From NCBI RefSeq assembly GCF_029873635.1, contig NC_080423.1, positions 88,953,191 through 89,017,190 of the forward strand: a stretch of 64,000 nt of DNA, written 5' to 3'. A program made the position numbers and the translations under genes. The stretch is from Malania oleifera (taxonomy: Eukaryota > Streptophyta > Magnoliopsida > Santalales > Ximeniaceae). A model generated the notes under the pieces. It worked only from the letters and a program-made list of their open reading frames with translations, ran no database searches and was not told the DNA's origin. Shown here in pieces: positions 12,117 to 25,300 of the stretch (the first letter of the stretch is position 1; the number at the start of each line of letters is the position of its first letter).

Positions 12117-12489
12117 TGTTAGGACCCTGTGAGCAACTAGAAAAATATGACACCAGAAATTTAACGTAGTTCGGTCAAGATCGACCTACTTCCACGGAGC
12201 ACACCACAAATTCACTATTTGCCGGAAAAATACAACTCTCACTCTCTCTCTCCCTCTCTTCCTCCTCTTTTTCTTCTTTCTGCTCTCTGAGCTTCTCTTG
12301 TCCACATTACAACTTCCACAACTCTCTATTTATAGGGTTTTGAATCAATTTACAATTAAATACATTAAATTACAAATGGGAGGTTTCATCTATCAAGATA
12401 AAATCAAGATAAATGGAGATAAATGCAAACCGCGTTTCTAACTCTTCACGCTTCTCCAACTTCTCGCTCTCCTATCTCCAGCTACAACA
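12117..12489 (-). mobile_element. Small solo LTR nested in the copia LTR
   Basis: A 373-bp sequence running TGTTAGGACCC...CAGCTACAACA with a perfect target duplication CATAG at 12112-12116 and 12490-12494. On the minus strand it has CCTATAAATAGAG as a TATA box, then a GA-rich leader, and the GTAGGTCGATCTTGACCGAA block common in plant copia LTRs, so I place it on the minus strand. It inserted after the 2-kb copia LTR was in place. Confidence 0.9.
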
Positions 12490-12702
12490 CATAGTATTTG
12501 TCAAACTTTGAGATTTGTCACCCTTTGATTTGAGCGTTGCTTAATCACTTGTTTGTATGTTTTCATTGTACTCTTGTGATTACTTGATCTCGATCTTTCT
12601 AATATTTGATTCCTAAAACATTATAATTTTGAAACATATTAACATTTCTTAATTTGTTATCATCAAAATAAAAATTGTAAGTCTTGTTAGGCCAACAACA
12701 AT

Positions 12703-15030
12703 AGTTCATGAGCATTTATTTGTCATTAATAGGTTATATAGCTGATGTTTCGATACTAATCAATTATAAAAAAGATCCTAGTTGGATGGTACTAACATTT
12801 TCATCTGACGGTTATTGATTAGATTTAAGATAGACTTATTATTCAGGCTTGCATGTCGTGAGGGATTTTGCTTAGTAAATCCATACCTAACCTATATTCA
12901 TCCAACCTATCGTCTTTATGGTTTAGCTTGCTAAGTTCAAACTATTGACTTGTATTCATCTCATCTACTAATTTCTAGAATTTAATTAGATTATTTTAAA
13001 TTAATATTTATCCATCAAATTTATTATTTTCACCTATCGTCTTTATGGTTTAGCTTGCTAAGTTCAAACTATTGACTTGTATTCATCTCATCTACTATTT
13101 TCTAGAATTTAATTAGATTATTTTAAATTAACATTTATCCATCAAATTTATTATTTTCGGTGGCTCAACTCAAAAGCATTTCTTTATATTTTCCCATCAT
13201 AAAAAAATTAAACGTAAATGAATCTCACCCTCATTGACTTACTTTACACTCGGAGCGTGGGGAATGAAGTCCACATCTGGCAAACAAGTGAGGAAATAAT
13301 TTGCGCCATGCTCCACGGTAGCATACCCCAAAGAACAGGATGTCCTCATGGAGAAGCCTCCGTCGGTCATAGCCCAACGCGGCGTGACCTTTAAAAGGAA
13401 GCCTGCACGCGGTCAATTCTGTTGGCAAAAATAATCGATAAAGACAAAAACATCTCCTGACATTTCAAATAAATCTTGTAAAGTGTTTTTTTTATATTTT
13501 TGAAACTCCGATCAAAAATAAAAATTAGGACAAAAGACACCCACTCTCTCGAGCTTAGACAAAAAGACAAATACATTTCCTGAAATTTCAAAAGTATAGC
13601 AAATCTTCCTTGAAATTCTTGAAACTTCAAGAAGTTCTTGGAATTTTCAAAACCTTGAGGGTGGTGGCCATTATCTTTTTACTAAATTTTAGAAGAAGTA
13701 AAATGCCTTTCTCCCTAAAAGTTATTCTACACAAGAAGCAAGCATTTGGTAAATCCAAATCTTAATACAAGATATTGCAATTGGCAAATGGCAAGTATCT
13801 AATTTCAATAAACTATATTTATATGTAAGATTTGAAATCTCTCGGTTAAAGATTGCCATGTTAAAACGAGTTTTAATAATATGGGTCTCGTACCATTTCA
13901 ATAGATTTAATTATTAACGCACTATCATGCGATTGATAATTTTTAAATCAAAATATTATTTCTTACAAATATTTTTCTCAGGAAAAATCTGCAGATTCTT
14001 GGCATGGAGCATGCTTGACGCATGGTAAAGAATCATTTTCTTTTTTTCCAAACGAACAGGATCCAACAGATGTTAACTGGGAAAACTATTTGTGGGCCAA
14101 CACGTTTTCCCTATGCATCCAATTCACTATTCTCATTTGGATTCTTATGGGAATCTGCAAAAGTAGAAGTAATAGAGACAAGTGCGACGTTTGGAGGCAT
14201 AAATTATATGCTTGTTCTTACGCGTTTGGTGGAAAAGCAGCTCTACTTTGTTGAATGGTAGGAATTGTTTTGTGTTTAGAAGGTTAATTAATTAATTAAG
14301 TGGACAATATAATATGACCTTCTTTGAATGGCAGGTTTATATTTGTAGTCATTGATCACCGAAAATCAATTTGAGAAAGCTACCTTGAGATTAAGTCAGC
14401 TTAATGTGGAAAATGGCACCGCAAACTCATTTTCGTTGGTACACTTTTTTTCTTATATTTTATAAATAATAGAGGATAAGTTGAGTAAAAAATCTATAAA
14501 ATATCTGCATAATCTTTTTGAAGTGCATAGGTCAAACTTAGTGTTCAAGTTAGTCACTAATTAATTAAGTTCAAATCTAAAAAGTTATTTAATTGCATGA
14601 AATTTTTTGATACTTAATAGATCTATCCAGATTTAAAAGTGGTAAAGTTTTTTCTGGTATTAACTTATGTGAGACTAAAAGTCATAATTTCTAGGTGACA
14701 CTTTATATTGTAGCCACAATTGATCCTACTAGTATTGATTCTCACATTAATTCTCGTATACTCATGGAACTTCAAGTTTATGTTAATAATTTGAAACACG
14801 TCATGTGCTCTTCACATTAATAATTCTTTAGAAGATGGGAATTTCTCTAACTTTGTACTGATAAATACGTCCAATCATCTCCAAGTACCTACGTACGGAT
14901 GGTTCGGATTTTATAAATATGGTTCAGATTATATATATGAATATTTAAAATATCTAAATTTACAAGTTTTAGTTATTGAAAGAACTTAAAATGTGGACAA
15001 ATTATTTAGAATATTCAAATATAAATTCAT
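12703..15030. other. Intergenic AT-rich spacer with no supported gene
   Basis: No coding region is supported. It holds a 127-bp tandem duplication (listed separately). A less AT-rich segment at 13231-13428 carries a 65-codon minus frame that I do not recognise, and 14015-14261 carries two overlapping 79-codon frames without family features. The stretch 13430-13660 has Phe/Glu-like repeats of CCTGAAATTTC and CTTGAAA similar to those around the fold-back element at 19971-20290. Confidence 0.6.
12907..13158. repeat. Two-copy tandem duplication, 127-bp period
   Basis: CCTATCGTCTTTATGG begins at 12906 and again at 13033. The copies run with very few differences to TTTATTATTTTC at 13157. This looks like a recent local duplication of non-coding DNA. 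Confidence 0.9.
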
Positions 15031-15240
15031 GCCCCACCCGGACTAACTCAAGTGGTAAGAACGACTTGTGACTTTGATAACCTCAAGGTCATGAGTTCAA
15101 TTCCTCTTTATGGCATTACGCTGGTGAATTGTCAGAGGTGTGTCATTGGACAGCTTTCATCCCTGGGTTCGGCACCGCATGATAGTGTCCAAAGTGGCAC
15201 AATGGTGGCTGGAGTCCTCAAATTTTTGAAAAAAGAACGT
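15031..15240 (+). mobile_element. tRNA-derived SINE
   Basis: A tRNA-like head carries an A-box-like segment TAACTCAAGTGGTAAG (15044-15059) and a B box GAGTTCAATTCC (15093-15104), about 40 bp apart as in pol III promoters. It is followed by a tRNA-unrelated body and a T-rich then A-rich end (15230-15240). The cloverleaf stems expected for a real tRNA gene cannot be drawn, so a SINE is the better reading. Ends are approximate and no clear TSD was found. Confidence 0.7.
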
Positions 15241-15664
15241 CATTTCATACAAAAATATCTCTATTATAACCACTCTAAATGTAAAATTAGGAGTAAAAAT
15301 ACCCATAATTCCAAACACAGTCTTAATCACAACCCCACACACACATCAAATCAAATTGATTAATTAGAACAAAGTTAGTAAAAGTGAGGCAGAAAGGCAC
15401 AAACCAAAACGCTTATGAAACATAACAATTGTCACATCACCATGCTATTAACCCTAGCTAGGACAGTACCAGTCACTACTAATTGAAGCCAACCCCGTTC
15501 GGCGAACCAGCTGCTGTGCGAAGGCCGCTAGGTCATTTTTACTAATTAAATAATTTATAAAAACATTTGGATTGATTGTTGTATATTTTTATTTTAAATC
15601 CAAAATTATCAAAGAGTGCATAAATTATTAGACATGCTGTCTAAACATTTTACATTTTAGAAAA
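15241..15664. other. Spacer without a recognisable gene
   Basis: AT-rich sequence between the SINE and the next solo LTR. A 103-codon frame at 15052-15363 covers the SINE body and is not supported as a protein. Confidence 0.6.
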
Positions 15665-15669
15665 CTTAT

Positions 15670-16287
15670 TGTTAGGTTTCCCTCCTCTGTGCTCAATGCC
15701 TTCAAAAGATTTTGTTTTCAAATGTTTGTTAGCTTTCCAATGAGCAAAATCTGGAGATTCTATTTTGAAATTCAAAATCAAAGCTTATGCACGTTGGCTG
15801 CCCTCCACTTTAAATTTTCTCTACACACAGCAAGCAGTTCGGGCAGTAGCTAGCACCTGTAGCCAGCACCTGCAGTAAGGCCACGCCTGCGCCAGTCATC
15901 TCTCCAGTACAGCAACCTGCTGTTACCTTCTTCTTCGTGTGACTCCGACTGTAGATTATTTACAACATATTGGTATTTCATTGTACTCTACTTGATTAGT
16001 TGGTTCTTCTTTAGAACTTTGTTTAGAGTATTTGGTGAGACATTTCCATCTTCCTATATTTTTTTATACACTCTTGTGTATTTGCAAGGTTTGTGCCTTT
16101 TTTATCCACTTTGTATGAATTTTGGGTGATAGTGGATTTAGTTTTCCGTGCCCCATTGACGTACCTTAACATTTGAGGGAATCAAGTTAAACTTTGTGTC
16201 TCATTTTTATTTATTATTTTGCATTATTCCATTGATTTACTTGTGGGAATTGGTTCATATATATTCGTATAATTATTTTTCCCAACA
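15670..16287 (+). mobile_element. Solo LTR, 618 bp
   Basis: It runs TGTTAGGTTTCC...TTTTTCCCAACA with a perfect target duplication CTTAT at 15665-15669 and 16288-16292. The TGTTRGG...CCCAACA ends are short inverted repeats typical of copia LTRs. No internal region remains. Orientation is tentative. Confidence 0.88.
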
Positions 16288-16292
16288 CTTAT

Positions 16293-16897
16293 CAAATCCT
16301 TAATTAGATTTTGAGTAATTTTAAAAAGTTTGTTTTAAATTGTAATCATTAATTAAAAAAGAGCGATTAATTTTTTTTTTTAATTATTAGGTTAGACACA
16401 TTATATTTTAGACAACAAATCATGCACTTATACTTTAAATAGTTTGGATCACTAATTATCATTGTAAGTATACGTTTATTCAAAATCCAAAAATATGATT
16501 AGATCGATATCTCTTAAAAGAAAGTTTGACTTGTGGAATAAAAAATATATGCTCACGAAATGACTTTCTCATGAACCTCATTCTCGAGTACAGAATACAT
16601 GCCTTGTAGGGATCTTTTAATTTGGATCATGGTGAACAATCTCGATAATATACATGGTGCCTATTTGACTCATCTCGTGAGATTATTTTGGCATGTCAAA
16701 AATTTATATGATCCATATACCACCAAATGTGTGTGTATATATATATATATATATAATATAATATAAAATTATATTGAAATTTGTACAAACTCAAATCTAA
16801 ATTCAAATCCATACTCCCAAAGGCATAATTACTTTTATTTTCATTTTCTCTCTTTATTTTTTAAAATAATAATTTATTTATTTATTTATTTTCCTTC

Positions 16898-16928
<31 letters not shown>

Positions 16929-17001
16929 GATAACATTGACTTGGTCCGCGCGAGAGACGTCCAGGACGCTCCTAGGAAATAGCCCAGGGGCCCTTTTCAC
17001 G
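16293..17001. other. Upstream region of the peroxidase gene
   Basis: AT-rich, with a TA run (16735-16756) and an ATT microsatellite (16897-16928). A TTGAC word that fits a W-box core occurs near 16935, just before a short GC-rich segment (16945-16995). Nothing coding is seen. Confidence 0.55.
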
Positions 17002-17009
17002 TATATATA
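17002..17009 (+). promoter_or_regulatory. TATA box of the peroxidase gene
   Basis: TATATATA lies in CACGTATATATACAGG, 108 bp before the start codon. Transcription would begin about 30 bp downstream, giving a ~80-nt leader that contains the (CTT)n run at 17057-17086. Confidence 0.65.
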
Positions 17010-17116
17010 CAGGATGGTTCTCTCCACCCTAACCCACCACTGAGCCAGTTGCAGCCTTCTTCTTCTTCTTCTTCTTCTTCTTCTTCTGATACTGAGCCAT
17101 TGTTAACCAAGTGGCA

Positions 17117-19536
<2,420 letters not shown>

Positions 19537-19574
19537 TCTCATCTACCGGCCCGCGCACCACGCTCGTTTGCTTG

Positions 19575-19580
19575 AATAAA
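19575..19580 (+). terminator. Polyadenylation signal of the peroxidase gene
   Basis: AATAAA occurs 39 bp after the stop codon, within TTGAATAAATTTATTAG, a plausible near-upstream element for 3'-end formation. Confidence 0.6.
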
Positions 19581-19970
19581 TTTATTAGTATTCAAAAAAA
19601 TTTATGTGTTCATTTTTTTGGCGCTTTCATTTTGGTTGATTTTGGTAGTGCTTTGGTTCGGTGAGTAGCAAAAGAAGAAATAAAGACATTTTGCTCCTTT
19701 ATTTTATTTTTTTTCGTAGGAAACTACACATTTTGGTGTGTTAGCTGTGGTAGTCTATTTTAATATTATTAATTTATAAATATGGATAAAATCTAGTAAT
19801 TCCTCAAAGATCTTTAAATATGAAACTCTATTTCTTGAGGTTTTCATTTTTTCTTTTAAAAAAAAATTCAAAAAATTTTTAAATTTAATTTTATTTACAA
19901 AACTTACCTTCCGCTAATTGACCATTAGTCAACTATTAAGTAAAGTGGAAAAAAAAAGAAGAGATAATGA

Positions 19971-20138
19971 CTTTCTTTAAGGTTTGGTAAAAATACAATG
20001 GTCTTTCCTGTGATTTTAAAAATTTTAAGGATTTTCTTTGAGATATCAAAGATTTCAAGGACTTTTCCTGAAATTTCCCAAAAAAAAAACACAAATCTTT
20101 TCTTGTATTTTACAAAAAAACAAGTTTTTTTTTAGAGC

Positions 20139-20174
<36 letters not shown>

Positions 20175-20290
20175 TTTTTTAAATCTTAGAGGAGGTATAT
20201 AACAATTTCTAAACCTCAAGAAAGGTCCGTGACATTTTTTAAACCTCATAGGAGGTCTTTGTCTTTTCGCCAAACCTCAAGGAAGGTAAG
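19971..20290. mobile_element. Fold-back (MITE-like) inverted-repeat element
   Basis: The left arm (from CTTTCTTTAAGGTTTGG at 19971) pairs with the reverse complement of the right arm (ending CCAAACCTCAAGGAAGG near 20287). The imperfect match covers roughly 100 bp per arm, with a TA-repeat loop near 20140-20172. There is no coding capacity. The rest of 19581-20418 is AT-rich spacer. Exact ends and any TSD are not clear. Confidence 0.6.
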
Positions 20291-20418
20291 TGTCTTTTAC
20301 CGAAAGAAAAAAAAGATAAAATCATAAAATTTTACCTTGAATAAGATGATAATTTTACCATTTTTATTCAAATTTGATAAGATAAATTAAGAAATGACAT
20401 TATTTAATAAATTAAGTT

Positions 20419-22478
20419 GCAGGAACTGTTAGATAAGGGGTTCATTCGGCCCAGTGTGTCGCCTTGGGGAGCACCGATTTTGTTTGTGAGGAAGAAGGAT
20501 AGATCGATGAGGTTGTGCATTGACTAGTGGGAAATAAACAAAGTGACTATCAAGAATAAATACCCGCTCCCGCGTATCGATGATTTGTTTGACCAATTAC
20601 GGGGGACACATATTTTTTCAAAGATAGACGTACGCTCTAGGTACCATCAAGTGAAATTCAAGGCGGAAGATGTTTCGAAGACGGCATTTAGAACACGGTA
20701 TGGTCACTATGAATTTCTAGTTATGCCGTTTGGGTTGACGAATGCTCCTACGGTATTTATGGATTTGATGAATAAGATCTTTCACCAGTATTTGGATCAG
20801 TTTGTGGTAGTATTTATTGATGATATACTGGTATATTCGAAGAGCCCAGAGGAGCATGAGGAGCATCTGAGTATAGTGCTACACGTGTTGTGAGAGAAGA
20901 AGCTATACGCGAAGCTCAAGAAGTGTGAGTTTTGGCTGGAACAGGTTACCTTCCTTGGACACATTATATCTAGGGGTGGTATTTCTGTTGATCCGAGTAA
21001 GATTGAGGCGGTAGTAGACTGGGCACGACCAAAGAACGTGCACGAGATCAGGAGTTTCTTGGGATTGATTGGGTACTACCGCAGGTTTGTTGAGGGCTTC
21101 TCTAGACTGTCAGGCCCATTGACTAGATTGACTAGGAAATAAGTGAAGTTTGAGTGGTCTAATGAATGTGAACAGAGCTTCCAAGAATTGAAGCAGCGAC
21201 TCATCACTATGCTCGTGTTGACGATTCCTTCAGGAGAAGAGGGGTTCGTAATTTACAGTGATGCGTCCCATAAAGGGCTCGGATGTGTGTTGATGCAACA
21301 AGGGAGAGTGATAGCCTATGCGTCATGACAGTTGAAAGAATATGAGAAAAACGGCCCTACCCCTGATCTGGAATTGGCAACGGTGGTTTACGCGCTGATG
21401 ATTTGGAGGCACTATCTATATGGGGGTAGGTGTGAGATATTTACTGACCATAAAATTTAAAATATTACTTCACGTAGAAGAAATTAAATATGAGGCAAAT
21501 GAGATGGTTGGAACAAACAAAGGATTATGACTGCACTATCAGCTACCATCCAGAAAAAGCTAATGTGGTCGCTGATGCTTTGAGTCGGAAATCAGTGGAT
21601 TCATTTGTGTCTGCAATGGAGATTCAGAATTCGATCCAGATGGATCTAGAGAGGTTTGGTGTGGAGCTGGTAGAGGGCGATCACCAGGCGTTCATTGTTG
21701 ACTTGGTTTTGCAGTCGACTCTACCGGAAAGGACGATATAGATTCTAGAGAACATGCAGCCAGCATATGTGCTGGACTTTGGAGGTCATTGGATGCAATA
21801 TTTGCCACTGGTCGAGTTTACGTATAACAACATCTACCAGACCAGCATTGGGATGATACCGTATGAGGCGTTGTATGGCAGGAGGTGCCGATCTCCACTG
21901 TACTGGGATGAGATCGGGGAGAACTATATATTGGGGCCAGAGCTGGTACAAAAGATTCAGGATAAAGTCAGACTCGTCAGAGACAGGATCAGGACAACGT
22001 AGAGCCGGCAGAAGAGTTATGTTGATACTCGTCAGCGAGAATTGAAGTTTGACATAGGAGATCACGTATTCCTGAAGGTGGCACCGCTGAAAGGTGTTAT
22101 GAGGTTCGAGAGGAAGGGTAAGCTGATCCCTAGGTATATTGGACCATTCGAGATTCTTGAGAGAGTGGGTCCAGTTGCCTATCGTTTGGCATTACCACTG
22201 GTCCTATCTAGGATCCATGACGTATTCCATGTTTCTATGCTGAGGAAATACGTCCCAGACCCCTCCCATGTGATCAGATATGAAGCACTGGAGTTGGGTG
22301 ATACTTTAGCTTTTGAGGAAGTGCCAGTGCATATTCTTGACTAGAAGGAACAGGAGCTACGCACGAAGAAGATTCCACTGGTGAAAGTTTTATGGCGCAA
22401 TCATGCCGTTGAGGAAGCTTCCTGGGAACTAGAGGATCAGATGCGCCAGAGATATCCACACTTGTTAGGTGGAGCTTA
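20419..22478 (+). pseudogene. Broken chromovirus pol with chromodomain
   Basis: Order: RT ([42 protein letters not shown], catalytic FIDDILVYS intact at ~20813-20839), then [16 protein letters not shown] and [16 protein letters not shown]. RNase H follows (FVIYSDASHKGLGCVL), then the junction HPEKANVVADALSRK. At about 21739 the zinc-binding domain and most of the integrase core are missing: ...LPERTI is followed directly by ILENMQPAYVLDFGG. The integrase C-terminal region (HVFLKVAPLKGVMRF, GPFEILERVGPVAYRLALP) and a chromodomain (KIPLVKVLWRNHAVEEASWELE) close it. Stops interrupt at about 20525, 20891, 21140, 21326, 21740, 22001 and 22342. It cannot make a working enzyme. Confidence 0.92.
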
Positions 22479-22731
22479 GAGTTGATCCAGTCAAGTGAAA
22501 AGAATAATATTGTATATTTTTATTTGTATAGTATAACGTTGGATAGATAGAGTTTTTAGTTTTGAAATATGAATGGTTTTGGGAGAATTTTGGAATAGTT
22601 GTAACTCACAGAACCTTGTTGTAACCACGGTGATCCTCCACCATAAGTGAGGGTAATTAATAAAATTAGAAGTATTTCTTTTAAGGATGGGAAACAGGGG
22701 AATAGCAAATTTCGAGGACAAAATTTTTATA

Positions 22732-22743
22732 AGGAGGGGAGAA
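22732..22743 (+). other. Polypurine tract of the truncated chromovirus
   Basis: AAGGAGGGGAGAA directly precedes the 3' LTR, following the family-typical TTCGAGGACAAAATTTTT. Confidence 0.8.
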
Positions 22744-22921
22744 TATAATAATCCCAAGAAGGGATATAGAAGATTAGTTGAGTGATTCCAAAAAAAAAGA
22801 AAAAAAAATTAATTAATTAATTAATCAGATTAAAAAAAAGAAAAAGAAAAAATAATAATAATAATTAAAATTTATTTTTATTTTTATTAATAAATATATT
22901 ATTATTAATATTAATTAAATA

Positions 22922-22970
<49 letters not shown>

Positions 22971-23321
22971 CTCTCCTGAAGCTTAAAGAAGTTTTAGGAG
23001 GCTTTTTATTTCTTTCTTCTTCTTCTTCTTCTTCTTTTCTTCTCTTTTCCTGCATGCAGGAACTCTCTCTCTCTCTCCTCTCTCTCCTCGATTTCGTGAC
23101 GTATTTTTGCCTGATCAAAAATTCGAAGATTTTGCTAGACTCCATTCTCCGCTGCCGTCATTTCTACCGGAGCGGATTGGTGGTAGGAGCGGCGTAGGCG
23201 TACCCCTATGACTAAGCCAATTTCCTCTTTTTCTTTAATTTCTTGCAAATTATAAGTTCAATTGACGAACGGACACCATCACAAGAATCTAGGGATGATT
23301 CTCTACAAGTCTAACGGGACG

Positions 23322-25300
23322 TGTTGACTCTACGAGTCCAATCTTGTTTTGATAATGACAAATCACTTGGTATTTGATATGTGCATCGAGTTTGTGAATA
23401 GGACTTACACTCAGCATGCACGGAAAGATAACGAGTCATGGAAGCCTTTAAGTAAAACTTACAAATCTTGGAAAGCACCATGGAACTCAAAGAGTACGAG
23501 AATCAAGATGCAAGCAGCAAAATTCAAGAATATCTTAGGAATGGGTATTTAGAACTCATGTACTTACATTTTCGTATGATTTAATTTGAGGCTCAACATA
23601 ACTTAAAATGATTGTTAGGATTCGTGCATTTCATATACACCATTAGGAAACTTACATGGGCTTAGAAAAGTTTTTAAAATCATGGAAAACTTGTTTTATA
23701 AAAGACCTAAGCAAAGAAGCAAAGCAGAATTTTAAATTGAAAATGAATAATTGAGAAAAAGAGGACTTCGGTAGCCTGAACTCAACCTCAGGCGCCTGAA
23801 GAAATTCTTCAGTTGCCTGAAGATTAAGTTCGGTAGTCTGAAGAATTAAATGGGAAAACAGAACCTGGTAGAGGTACTTCGGTCGCTTGACCCTGGAACC
23901 TCAGGCGCCTAAAGTTGTCACTTCAGGAGCCTGAACCCCACTTCGGTTGCTTGAAGTCGCGGGAAAGTCTAAAAATCATATTTTTATTAAAAGGACTCGC
24001 GAACTATTTCATTGATCCAACGGCTGAGATCATCCTAAGGGTAATATACTATATATTCTGAATATCTAAACCCTAGAACAGAAGTTGGACACATAAGAAA
24101 GAGAAGAACACACCTTGTTGCAAGAACGTTGAAAATCTACTCCTAGTGCTATACGATTGCCTACTCTTCAATCTCTAATCTTCAAGCTTTAGAAAATCAA
24201 CTCAGATTCTCAAAGGGAACTTGTTTACTCAACTATACTTCAATCTAGTATTGAGGTTTGATCTTTCAAGTTATTATTCTTAAGAACATCTCATCTCATC
24301 TCATCTTATCAAGTGCTCTTGACTATCATTAGAGAAGTTTTGATCTTGAGTGTGCATATTCATATAAAAATTGAATTTTTGAAAAGATCATTACTTGAGA
24401 AAACTTATTTAACTTGGTTGATTGATTTTTTATTCAAGTGGGTGTTTTCTAAAGGATTTATATTTTAGATATATTAAAGCTTGATTAAATATCCTTGGTA
24501 CTTATTTAATTGAGGGATATTTTCTGAAAATTAATATACTCAATTTGTCATTGAATACTTGAAATAAAACTTTGTGATTTTGATTGAGTGTGTATTCAAG
24601 ACAAAGTTTTTTGTTAACTAGATCACATCAAACATACTTGTGCATTTTTGCAAAGTGAACTAAGAACCCTAGTTGACTCTAAAACATTTTGAATATATCT
24701 ATACTTGGGAGTTTTGGTTAAATAGGGATCTGTGTGTTGAAGCATATCATACATAAAATGGTTGTATCGTTTTCATACATTCATGAGCTTCAAGTTATAT
24801 CATAAGTTAATGTATTAGGATTTTGAATTGTACTCACCAGCTTTTGTTAGAAGAATTGTTTTGAGTGTTAATTTTCAGATTCTATTGTATATAGGGTTCG
24901 GTGTGTGAACCGGTGTGTGAGGAGAGAGCTGTATCTCTTGTAAGCAGCGGTGTAGGAGGAAGTTGTGCCTCTTGTAAGTAGCGGATTGCAAGGGAAGCTC
25001 CGTCCCACTTTAAGGAGTAGGGTTTTAGTGAATCCTTGAGTGGTTGCTCAAGACGAGGACGTAGGCCAAGTCTGCTGAATCTCGTAAAATTTTGTTTGTC
25101 TTCTCTCTTCCCTTTACTCTTTATTTTTAGCACTGCATTTAAATTATTTATATGCTTAAGTTGGTTAGTCTTGCACAAAAGTATTTGAGTAACACGAATT
25201 TATTGGTAAATATATAAGAAGATTTTAAGCCGTGAATTAGTGCCAAAGAATTTTTTAAACCCAATTCACCCCCCCTCTTGGGATTACACTTGATTCAACA
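23322..25300 (+). mobile_element. Solo LTR, copia-type, nested in the chromovirus LTR
   Basis: A 1979-bp sequence running TGTTGACTCTACG...CTTGATTCAACA with a perfect duplication GGACG at 23317-23321 and 25301-25305. TTTTGATAATGACAAATCACTTGG near the start and CCCAATTCACCCCCCC near the end relate it to the solo LTR at 5937 and the LTR at 27470, though it is a separate group. A TATA-like region lies at ~24045. The minus ORF at 24882-25178 is not supported as a gene. Confidence 0.92.
23766..23956 (+). promoter_or_regulatory. U3 palindrome array, 8 sites (CTTCAGGCGCCTGAAG type)
   Basis: Eight copies of a 16-bp palindrome start at 23766, 23786, 23807, 23828, 23877, 23899, 23921 and 23941. Centre spacings are 20, 21, 21, 49, 22, 22 and 20 bp. 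Copies include CCTCAGGCGCCTGAAG and CTTCGGTTGCTTGAAG. The group of four, ~50-bp gap, group of four matches the layout in the chromovirus LTR at 59217-59406, although the words and the element types differ. The cluster lies ~100 bp upstream of a TATA-like region. Function is inferred. Confidence 0.65.

Larger units (their letters stand above)
9335..12697 (-). mobile_element. 5' part of a SIRE-like Ty1/copia element, truncated in gag
   Basis: Read on the minus strand, the order is LTR (12697 down to 10315), tRNA-iMet-type PBS, then gag, which stops abruptly inside the zinc knuckle near 9335 where unrelated sequence begins. All of pol and the 3' LTR are missing, so no TSD can be tested. The gag protein is closely similar to that encoded at 52072-62541, so both are members of one family. 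Confidence 0.88.
10315..12697 (-). repeat. 5' LTR of the minus-strand copia element
   Basis: Read on the minus strand it begins TGTTGGCCTAACAAG (at 12697) and ends CTTAGTTTTTCA (at 10315), with the pre-terminal motif of C-runs followed by TTGGGACTACACC. Removing the nested solo LTR and its duplicated target leaves 2005 bp, nearly the same as the 2012 bp calculated for the related LTR at 45994-52014. A TATA-like run (minus-strand TATATATA) lies at 11458-11468. Confidence 0.88.

Noticed and set aside
13231..13428. 65-codon minus frame in a less AT-rich segment
   Set aside because: No homology recognised, no start context or splice structure; noted only as spacer content.
15044..15104. Functional tRNA gene
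   Set aside because: A and B boxes are present but acceptor, anticodon and T stems cannot be formed; a SINE fits better.
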